In this document: positions 55,546-64,000 of the stretch, piece after piece
Position numbering within the stretch: position 1 is the first letter of the stretch
Layout of the letters: each line of letters starts with the position of its first letter
From: Siphonodentalium dalli
Taxonomy: Eukaryota; Mollusca; Scaphopoda; Gadilida; Siphonodentaliidae
Length of the DNA: 64,000 nucleotides
Direction of reading: 5' to 3'
NCBI GenBank assembly: GCA_032622095.1
Contig: CP136065.1
Coordinates: forward strand, 21,256,134 to 21,320,133
Program-made: the position numbers and the translations under genes
Notes under the pieces: model-generated
What the model was told of the DNA's origin: nothing
Seen by the model: the letters and a program-made list of their open reading frames with translations, nothing else
The model's database searches: none

Positions 55546-56934
55546 AAAATAGAAACCAAATCAAAGCCTAGCAAAGAATTCTTCCATTTCTTATTATTTA
55601 ATACTATTCCCAGCATTTTAGTAAACCTCTAAACTGCTCTAAAGGGAGATAATTCTATTAGTATAAAATGTGGAAATGCTGAACGCATGCACTTAAAAAC
55701 ATTGGGCATAATGCCATAAAACATAATAATTACGAGGTAATACATTTCCTGATATCCTCAATAACTCCATATTCTTTTATATAACAATAGTATAAGATGT
55801 TTTAGAGTCAAGGCCCAATAGTAATACTGTAGTAAAGGGGGTAGAACAAATTTCATCTGGGACCCAAGCCAAGGAAAGTCACACTCACAGCAGCTCAGTC
55901 TAAATACATGTATGTATGTCATGTTGGTTTGCAGATTGACATATACCAATATTAGCGAAAAATTGGTAGTATTATTAACTTATTATCAGAGTATAAAGTT
56001 TAGTTTAAAGCCAGCAGAGATATCCAAGCCACGGTCACATTGTACAAACCGTCTGTATACATGTAGGTTCCCCCTGTGCAATGTGGTTTACTGGACGTAT
56101 CACATGGAAACCCTTTATAAGAACAAGCATCCTGGATCAGACTGTTCAGTTGAGATATGTGACTCTGAGAAAGTTCGCATGAAGAGAGTTGCATAGATTA
56201 CCTGTGCAGTTTGATCCAGGTTAGTATGATTTATAATTAGTTTCAAGAACAAAGTTCATATTAGTCATGTTTATATTCTAGCTTTATGTTGCATATGGAA
56301 TAAGTTGAGACTTTAATACCAAAAGCTACTTTTATAGTTACATTGCTCTATCCTGCTATATCCTAAATTGAATATCAAAGCAACCAATAATGAACATACA
56401 ACTAATAATTACAATACCATATGTATTGGCAGTCAAATAACTGGAACTCCAAGATATACTACCTTATTACATGTATATGTACAGTACCTAACTGCTTAGA
56501 CTTGTGAATAATAACTGTGGTTGATTTAATATCACAAAAGGCTAAGTTTTCATATTGTTATCCAAATAGTATGAACTTTTTGTATGAGTTATTTTGTTTT
56601 ATAGTTTTAAACCAGTGGAATATAGTGGAACTGTTATTTTTGTTTGTATCATCAAGTTTATCTTGATAACAAATAATATCCATTATGTGGATTAAGAACA
56701 GAAGATGGTAATCATTTCATAATTATGCTTATATAATATATCTTTCATCCGTCGAAATCTGGTACATTAATTTTGACATACATCAGCATACATACACCCC
56801 TAAATGGTAGTTAGTTCTGGTTAGTATGTTTTAAATAGCATAGTGTGTCATATGGTTGATATTAACAGATTACATGAGCACAAAAACAGTGATTTTAAGT
56901 GGAGGAACAAATTTGCATTTTTGGTCATTTACGC
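55546..56934. other. Intron sequence, nothing recognised
   Basis: AT-rich; several short ORFs without motifs. Confidence 0.4.
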
Positions 56935-57015
56935 ATTTTTTCCGGGTGAAATGACCCACCCACCCCCGCCTCTTATATGGAATTTTTGTGCGCGACCCCC
57001 CCCCCCCTGCATTAT
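56935..57015 (+). mobile_element. G/C-tract hAT-like MITE, right-end fragment
   Basis: GACCCACCCACCCCCGCC followed by GGAATTTTTGTGCGCG and a C-run ending CCCTG, as at the right end of 30380-30953. Confidence 0.45.
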
Positions 57016-57381
57016 TAGGATTTACTGGCGTACGCAGTCTGTTGAATTAAATTAACTGATAACTGATAAATTTGCTAAGTATATATGCCCAATTAGTTAC
57101 AATTAGGATAGAACTAGTTCATTTTGTCGGGCTATGTGGTATTCGTCAAAGTTTGAGAAACTGATATACAGCCACCAGTGTATACACCACGGAAAACATA
57201 CGGATAACTACCATTCTGCGGAAGTGACATGCGTCGGCTTACGTCAAAATGGCGACGTCCTCAATATAGTAACACAACATGTCCGGATGCCATGAGTGAG
57301 TCTCCGAATAATATAGCGTAATTCCGTGACGAACGCGACGGCCGAAAGTTTCGAAGGTAGAGTGACTTGTTATTCGTTATT

Positions 57382-57890
57382 TGATTAAAAAAAAACGTTA
57401 CATGGACATGATATCATTATTTCTCAGTGTAAACTATACCCAAAGTTCATTTCTATCATATCTGAAGATATTGATGAGAGTTTTGCATTTCGAAGTTTGC
57501 TATATGGTTGTGTTCAAAACGAATTGTACGTATTCTAGCTTGTCTAAAAATTGGTATACTCACGACATTGATCTGAAAAAGAGAGAAAAATGCATCAGTC
57601 AATATAGAACACAAAAACAAAACATGGATAATTGATATAACACTGTGAACCCAGTGGTATTCAAATGTTTATTACACGCTTGTTCCCAGAAGTACAGTTA
57701 TTGCTGTATCCATGTTTACAACTCGTTGACGTCAAATGACGTACACGACGTTCGCATCAAGCCCTCAACCATGAAACCGGAACTATAAAATAAAAGCATC
57801 ATCACAAAACAAGCCCTGTATTTGCCTAAATGAACATTGTAAGCAGTATGTATAAGCTTGTATTTTTAAATGCACGGATTCTAGGATGAC
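57382..57890. other. Intron sequence, nothing recognised
   Basis: AT-rich; an 84-codon plus-strand ORF at 57381 shows no motif. Confidence 0.4.
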
Positions 57891-58030
57891 GTGTAATACA
57901 CACAAGAACAACACGTGTGATAATGTGTTTGTTGACACGACACTTGTGCCATCGCGGAATGATATAACTTGAGGCTGTTTGTCGTATCAATACACCCAAT
58001 AACACACTCGTGTCGTTCTGTGTGTGTATT
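57891..58030. repeat. Imperfect 140-bp palindrome
   Basis: AATACACACAAGAACAACAC with GTGTGATAATGTGTTTG at the left is inverted as CACACTCGTGTCGTTCTGTG with TGTGTATT at the right. MITE-like, no clear ends. Confidence 0.5.
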
Positions 58031-58195
58031 TATTGCTCCTGAAAGACAATTCCGATTACAAGACTACAAAATTAATGGCTATTTTGTGAACAAAATATAG
58101 ATAAAATTAGATTGGTCTGTGAAATATAAAGATGAAATGCAATTTTCATTGAATAATGTTGCTAACTAGATAGAGTTATCCCTCTTGGTACGGTT

Positions 58196-59171
58196 CAAAT
58201 GTTAACATACCTAATGTTGATAGATGATAACGCCTCTGTGTTAACATACCTAATGTTATTAGACGATAACCTCTCTATGTTAACATGCCTAATATTGGTA
58301 GACTGATGAAGACTCCCATACCGTCTCTATATTAACATACCTAATGTTGATGGATGATAACGTCTCTGTGTTAACATACCTAATGTTGATAGATGATAAC
58401 GTCTCTATAGTAACATACCTAATGTTGATAGATGATAACGTCTCTATAGTAACATATCTAATGTTGATATATGATAACGTCTCTGTGTTAACATACCTAA
58501 TGTTGATAGACGATAACGTCTCTATAGTAACATACCTAATGTTGATAGATGATAACGTCTCTATAGTAACATATCTAATGTTGATATATGATAACGTCTC
58601 TGTGTTAACATACCTAATGTTGATAGATGATAACGTCTCTATAGTAACATACCTAATGTTGATAGATGATAACGTCTCTATAGTAACATACCTAATGTTG
58701 ATAGATGATAACGTCTCTATAGTAACATACCTAATGTTGATAGATGATAACGTCTCTATAGTAACATACCTAATGTTGATAGATGATAACGTCTCTATAG
58801 TAACATACCTAATGTTGATAGATGATAACGTCTCTATAGTAACATATCTAATGTTGATATATGATAACGTCTCTGTGTTAACATACCTAATGTTGATAGA
58901 TGATAACGTCTCTATAGTAACATACCTAATGTTGATAGATGATAACGTCTCTATAGTAACATACCTAATGTTGATAGATGATAACGTCTCTATAGTAACA
59001 TACCTAATGTTGATAGATGATAACGTCTCTATAGTAACATACCTAATGTTGATAGATGATAACGTCTCTATAGTAACATACCTAATGTTGATATATGATA
59101 ACGTCTCTGTATTAACATACCTAATGTTGATAAATGATAACGTCTCTATAGTAACATACCTAATGTTGACA
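58196..59171 (-). repeat. 39-bp minisatellite that repeats a 5' splice site
   Basis: About 25 units. On the minus strand each reads CATCTATCAACATTAGGTAT then GTTACTATAGAGACGTTAT. The word AACATTAG|GTATGTTA is the exon/intron junction of the exon ending at 59160. Two unit types (CTATAG and ACACAG) alternate in loose AAB groups. Both strands stay open (277 and 312 codons) because 39 is a multiple of three; these ORFs are by-products. A diverged copy of further exon sequence (GTAGACTGATGAAGACTCC) sits at 58294. Confidence 0.92.
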
Positions 59172-59277
59172 GACTGATGTCGAATCCGGGTGATGCCACC
59201 GATGTGGTTGTTTGACCACTCAGACACTGCTGTGGGTATTGTGTAGCCGTGACCGATGTGCCCGAGCTTGAAACCAT
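59160..59277 (-). CDS. Membrane-protein gene, internal exon (Ser/Thr-rich stem)
   Basis: A 118-bp exon between a 3' splice site (TATTTTATTTCCAG|ATGG) and a 5' splice site (AACATTAG|GTATGT). Read in phase 0 it encodes VSSSGTSVTATQYPQQCLSG and a Thr/Ser-rich continuation, leaving one base (phase 1). That joins in frame to the TC of the last exon, continuing a Thr-rich extracellular stem. The alternative frame is also open but would hit a stop in the last exon. One Cys is present. The exon could instead start a protein at its ATG, but the upstream exon ends in the matching phase. Confidence 0.55.
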
Positions 59278-60390
59278 CTGGAAATAAAATATTTTATCTC
59301 AAAGAAAACAAAAGGGATAGAAGACCTTAGCTCTATAAAGGGTCCAGAGATTAAAGATGCATAATCCGATTAAGCGCCCCTAAAATTGCCTCAATTACTA
59401 TTTATTTGTATTCGGAGTTAAAATTTATTTTATTCGAGTCGATGAACCCACCTATCAAAGCTCAGAGTTATTAAATATCGATTTTTGAAAACATTTATTT
59501 TTCACTATCGAGACTTATTAGTAGCCCAGTAAAAAGTCGACGAGCCGACGGTCTCGACCAGATTGCGGATGAAGATGGATAACTCTAAAATCAAGAGGCT
59601 TTGTGTTTATAATATGGCCAAATTTCGTCGAACAACATGTTGTTAAATAACTTGCACGTTTCGGACAATTTTATACTATATTTGACAGTGGTTAGCATTA
59701 TTTATGGGCAATTAATTTTGGCATTTCTAAAAATGTTGTTGTTGGAATCTGATTATATGGGAACCATCGAATGGGATTGAGTACTTTTAATGACGTAAAT
59801 AGACAGAAATAATGCGTGAACTAAAAAACGTTACCACACGAGTTTGTTGTGGCGCAATGTTACGAGAGCCGCCAGGCGAAATAACAAGCGTGTGCGATAT
59901 AGTTCACAGCCTCCACACGCATGTGTGGCTCTTTGTTTAGTACACACCAACAGTCTATATTATTTAGTATCAAATTCATTCCGTTTTGGTTTCCATACTA
60001 GTTAGTCATCTACTCAACATAATACGATGTTGAATTATTGTTGTAGCTTCTAGATGCTTTTCAGTAGAACAGGTAGCCCATGTATAGCTGGGATTCAAGC
60101 TTCTTTTTTTTCCATTTCAATTTCAATTCAGTTCCCCAGAATTTCACTCTGTCCTTCATTTAAGTTAAAAACAAAAGGGCTACAAGATTTCATGGACACT
60201 ATTACACCACATCACACGCTAAAGAAAATTCATACATTTGCTGAACCAAATAATCCCCATTGATTTAACATACCAAAATGTATGAGACTGATATATACAG
60301 AAATATTCAAACTGTATTTTGTTGCATTCTGAATACCATTCAGTTCAATTGGACTCCCAAATACCAGTTAAATGGTGAAGGGTTTTCTAT
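59278..60390. other. Intron sequence, nothing recognised
   Basis: Part of the intron between 59277 and 62351 under the proposed model. No motif-bearing ORF. Confidence 0.4.
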
Positions 60391-60513
60391 TCCGAAGGTT
60401 CATCATTCCGAAGGTTCACTATTCCGAAGGTTCATTATTCCGAAGGTTCCCTATTCCGAAGGTTCATTATTCCGAAGGTTCGATATTCCGAAGGTTCGCT
60501 ATTCCGAAGGTTT
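60391..60513 (+). repeat. 16-bp minisatellite, about eight units
   Basis: Unit ATTCCGAAGGTTCATT with variable last three bases. Inverted relative to the array at 61968-62202. Confidence 0.9.
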
Positions 60514-60818
60514 TCTAAGATGGGCATATTTAACCAGAAATGAATCAAAATTTTGCACACCCCCCCCCCCACAAAAACCACACGAGGAATGAAAAATACT
60601 TTCGCTAGTATTCACAATCATATAGTACAATTATACACCCCATTCTAATTCCTAAATTGTCCCAGCTGTCGGTTATTAATAGCAAGAAGACAGTATCAGT
60701 TTATCGTTTATTGTGGAAATTTGAAAACACGATGACTGCATGACTGAAATAAACTACATGTAAGAGATACAGTCTGTCCGAACTGGCAATCTGTACTTGA
60801 AAGAAACATCAACATTAA

Positions 60819-61285
60819 AGGCCCAGGCCACTTAATTTTCTAACCCCCAAATCACATATCTAAAATATATGTCATATTAAATAGGAAGCTCTCGTTGTTT
60901 ATCAACATATCCGGTGTAATAAACTGTAAACATGTTTTTGGTGAGATACCGACGTGTTTTTGTGCTTAAGTTTCATCTGGTTTTGTTGCGCAAAGTGTAT
61001 TATTTTTAATGGAGGGGAATAACTCTATATTTTAAAGATAGAGATATTCCCCTTGCATTGAAAATTCATTTTGAGTTTGAATTCTGTTGCATTCTGGAAG
61101 CAATAACGGGGGATTTTATGATTTCAGCTGATTTCTATTTCTCTATGGGTATCTTATGAGACACAGACGTTCCACATGGTGATGAATTATAGTATTTTAT
61201 TTATATTTTATGGTATAAATTGTTATTAAAACCGTATATCAAGGCACTATAAAAAATAATAGGTGACTCGGAAATTAAGTGGGCA
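60819..61285. mobile_element. TTAA-flanked MITE-like element
   Basis: Left AGGCCCAGGCCACTTAATTT and right GAAATTAAGTGGGCA are inverted over CCACTTAATTT; TTAA lies at 60815-60818 and 61286-61289. No ORF. Confidence 0.5.
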
Positions 61286-61388
61286 TTAAAGTCAATACAA
61301 AGTCACAATTGCAGTTAGGTTCATCTCATATCCGTCTATTCAGGGATATTATGCTATGCAGTATGTTATGGCGCTCCAGTATTCATTA

Positions 61389-61733
61389 AAGGGGTACTGT
61401 ACACTAAATCCGGCAATTTATGAGACCATCTCCTTTTATACTCAGCAGAATATATGCATCAAATGAATGCATTTGAGCCATGGATTAGTGCAAAACAAAC
61501 TCATGTGCACTATAAACAATGCAAACTACATGGTAATTATAATGAAAATGAATTTATGACTCAAGCCATTTATTCATTTTCATCATAATTACCATGTTGT
61601 TTGCATCAATCAGAGCACATGAGGGTATTTTGCACTAATCCATGGCTCAGTTCATTCATTTGTTGCATATATTCTGCTGAGTATAAAAGGAGATGGTCCT
61701 ATAAATGGCCGGATTTAGTGTATAGTACCCCTT
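61389..61733. mobile_element. 345-bp palindromic MITE with TA flanks
   Basis: Arms of about 170 bp: AAGGGGTACTGTACACTAAA, TTTTATACTCAGCAGAATAT, CCATGGATTAGTGCAAAA, and an inner CATGGTAATTATAATGAAAA, all repeated inverted on the right. TA flanks (61387-61388, 61734-61735) fit a Tc1/mariner-type insertion. Few mismatches. Confidence 0.75.
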
Positions 61734-61967
61734 TACGCGTTATAGCCCCACTGTTATAATCCGCCTTTAGCTGGCGTATTCTTGCCTCTAAGATTATTGA
61801 GATATAATGCCATTAAATCGTATGGGAACATAGCAGATGTGTGGTCTGCTTGATGTGAATATGTATTGAGAAATAACGTGATACGTAGTGGCATTAAATC
61901 TCAAGGAAACCCGCGAAAAAAAAATCACATTTAATATTATATTGTTTTAAGTTTTTCCTTCATAAAA

Positions 61968-62202
61968 AGCGAATAGCGAACCTTCGTAATAGAGAACATT
62001 CGGAATAGTGAACCTTCGGAATAGTGAACATTCGGCATAGCGAACCTTCGGAATAGTGAACCTTCGGAATAGCGAACCTTCGGAATAGAGAACCTTCGGA
62101 ATAGAGAACCTTCGGAATAGTGAACCTTCGGAATAGTGAACCTTCGGAATATAGAACCTTCGGAATAGTGAACCTTCGTAATAGCGAACCTTCGGAATAG
62201 AG
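61968..62202 (-). repeat. 16-bp minisatellite, about 14 units
   Basis: Unit GAACCTTCGGAATAGT, the reverse complement of the repeat at 60391-60513. ORFs here are artefacts of the repeat. Confidence 0.9.
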
Positions 62203-62350
62203 ACAATGGGGTGTGAATCCTGTGTACCTATTACAGTTTACAAGAATCCTGAGTGCAGGATCAGTCGTAACACCCTCATCTTTATATTCTGACAGATACG
62301 ACTACGTATGTCCACGTTGGTCGAATCGCCTCTTTAGAATGATTACTTAC
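62203..62350. other. Intron sequence next to the upstream exon
   Basis: Contains the 5' splice site GTAAGTAATC (62341-62350, minus strand) and no other recognised feature. Confidence 0.4.
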
Positions 62351-62466
62351 ATAACATGTGAATCTGTATGTGGAACTCTCGTCTGTTGTGACATCATTAT
62401 TGTAGACAGTGACGTATTTTGAATTCCCAGATGTTGTGGAATGGAGGCAGTTCAAAGAACCATTCA
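62351..62466 (-). CDS. Membrane-protein gene, upstream exon (extracellular)
   Basis: A 116-bp minus-strand exon between TTTGTTTTTAG|TGAATGG and TGTTAT|GTAAGTAA, a strong 5' splice site. Read in entry phase 1 it encodes NGSLNCLHSTTSGNSKYVTV, then VTTDESSTYRFTCY, and leaves phase 0, matching the exon at 59160-59277. Two Cys about 32 residues apart, the Y-x-F/x-C-x spacing, an N-glycosylation site and entry phase 1 recall an Ig-like or similar beta-sandwich domain, but it is too short to name. Upstream exons, including any signal peptide, were not found. Confidence 0.5.
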
Positions 62467-64000
62467 CTAAAAACAAAGTCGTATCGCATATGAAATGTCA
62501 TAATGTTATATATGGAAATAGCTTGGTTGATTTTTATCTACGAGTATTTATAGGGGTGTGTCGATGGGGACAAGGGAGCATGTCTCACTGTGGACAAACA
62601 GAAAGTCAAAAGTATGATAACTTGTGCCATGCAAATAATATGTGCATGCTGTAAGAATTGTCAGAGTGTGTCAGATTATATCGCTATACCTAATATGTTC
62701 AACGGACATGGATCATTCTTTCTTCCAAATTTTGTCTCACTAATTTGGAAAGAGGCATAATTTAGTTTGACAAATACACGAAATATCGAAATAACGGCTT
62801 CATATGCTCTGAAAAATACTTGCCATGGTCACAACCATTTACCAGCTGTTTAAAAATATTCGCGCAGAAGTGAAATAAACGCTCTTTATTTCTACCAGAT
62901 CAGGAATAGCCTAACGTGGAATGCTCTTTTCTGTTCCATGTCATGCAAATGGCTAATGTTCGTTTGGAACCCAAGCATCGTGTTCAAAGTTGTATTTTTA
63001 TCGCTTCAGTGCGTTTATCTCGGACATATAATACTGTAATTTGTAAAATAAGCTAAAAATGTTATTGAAACCGATGTATAATCATCCAAGTGTAATGTTC
63101 TCGCTGTTAAAAGGGATGTCAAATGGAAAAAATTTGAATGAGCGATTCCCATGCAAATCTCGGGATCAAAAGTTATAAAGTTGGAAATATTTCTGGTGTG
63201 ACTTGATGTGGTATTGAAACAAAATATACACATTTATCTCGCGGGTTAGCTTGTAACTTGTTCCATTAGAATTATTGCGTATTTACGTTTGAATTTTAAA
63301 GTAGATTGAGTGTTGTAATTCCAGAACAAAAGTCATTAGAAATAGATTTATAGCAAAACATTATAAGTTACATCGCCCACCCGCCAGATGCAATTAATGT
63401 TTTGTTACGTTTAATGAGTATAATCATGCTTACTCCTAGATCGAACAACTGCTTCATACACAACGTTTGATCCGGTTATTCAGCCGATCATTGCATGGAA
63501 ATCCGCATTCAAAATTGGTCATTTGAACACTTCTTAATGTATGGTTTATATTGTTCGCCCCGCTTTTACATTGAGGACGTAGCGTTTATCTCGCTGTACA
63601 ATGTGACCAAATTATCGTCAGTAGAACCGATTGTTCTTCAGCATTATACCAAAAAGAGCGTTTCCTGTTTGTCTATTCCCGGTATTGTAACAATAAAGAG
63701 CGTTTATCCCACTTCTGTATGAGAAATTGATAACAGCAGCTGGAAAAATTGGTATGGATGTGGTATAAAGTTTGTTTCTGTTTCAGATTATAAAAAAGTC
63801 TTTATTTAGTCTGTATTAATTGACCTATAAGTATATCAATCCTTCGAAATTACATAGACATTCGTATATCACATGAAACCCCTATTATATCATTTAAAAA
63901 GCCATTATATATTGCCTTAGCTCTCACTGGTGACGAATAGGAGCGTGCTTCCACCAACTTGGCATCGCGCCAACAAAATGACTTTACATTGAATCAGGAA
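62467..64000. other. No gene recognised
   Basis: Should contain or precede earlier exons of the membrane-protein gene. The word AAAGAGCGTTT recurs (63655, 63694; also 62877 inverted and 31666), which may mark a diverged repeat. A weak acceptor (CTTTCTGTTTGTCCACAG, near 62600, minus) has no matching donor. Confidence 0.35.

Larger units (their letters stand above)
54488..57381. mobile_element. Possible inverted-repeat element (2.9 kb)
   Basis: TAACGAATAACAAGTCACTT with CCGAACTTTCGGCC at 54488-54527 is inverted at 57341-57381 (GGCCGAAAGTTTCGAAGG, GTGACTTGTTATTCGTTA). About 40 bp of similarity; no target duplication fixed and no ORF. Nested inside are the MITE at 54689-55334 and G/C-tract elements. 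Confidence 0.4.

Noticed and set aside
58289-59227. 277- and 312-codon ORFs in the 39-bp minisatellite
   Set aside because: The unit is 13 codons and lacks stops in two frames. The repeat overlaps a splice junction, which explains it better than a repeat protein.
62480-62655. Further upstream exon after the acceptor-like CTTTCTGTTTGTCCACAG
   Set aside because: The frame that would fit hits a stop after about 17 codons and no donor of the right phase precedes it.

Overview
This window reads as non-coding-rich nuclear DNA of an invertebrate animal. There are no operons or dense ORFs. Genes are split by GT-AG introns, and the bulk is transposons, satellites and microsatellites. A tRNA-derived SINE with a conserved 3' tail, C2H2 zinc-finger arrays, non-LTR retrotransposons and many small DNA transposons fit a lophotrochozoan such as a mollusc. 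The taxon is inference; nothing here fixes it.

Layout. Bases 1111-7459 form a foldback-type element: GC-rich ~142-bp tandem repeats in opposite orientation at each end, terminal inverted repeats, a 9-bp target duplication, and a core of decayed zinc-finger satellite. Bases 8.2-11.8 kb hold a SINE, decayed zinc-finger DNA, a 52-bp satellite (21 units) that looks made from a zinc-finger linker, and one intact ten-finger C2H2 gene (minus strand). Bases 12.4-17.8 kb hold small transposons and a head-to-tail run of Helitron-like elements. Bases 17.8-20.5 kb are an LTR-retrotransposon 3' part (minus strand) in which zinc knuckle and retropepsin run on into collagen Gly-X-Y repeats, a C2H2 finger and an Arg/Ser-rich tail, with no reverse transcriptase seen. 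Bases 20.5-23.7 kb are a second inverted structure with repeated arms. Bases 24-34 kb are intergenic with LINE scraps, MITEs, a 365-bp tandem repeat broken by a hAT-like element, and Helitrons. Bases 34.2-35.8 kb are a patchwork of short duplicated and inverted pieces.

Bases 35.8-48.9 kb hold two related DNA transposons (ends TAGTCTGG, 3-bp target duplication), one splitting a LINE between its endonuclease and reverse transcriptase, followed by a second decayed LINE. Bases 51.1-62.5 kb hold the best host gene: three minus-strand exons whose splice phases agree (62351-62466, 59160-59277, 51122-53253), encoding the end of an extracellular region, a Thr-rich stem, one transmembrane helix and a long basic, repeat-bearing cytoplasmic tail. 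Its last intron starts with a 39-bp minisatellite that copies the 5' splice site about 25 times.

All domain, family and splice calls are by eye from the sequence; no search was run.
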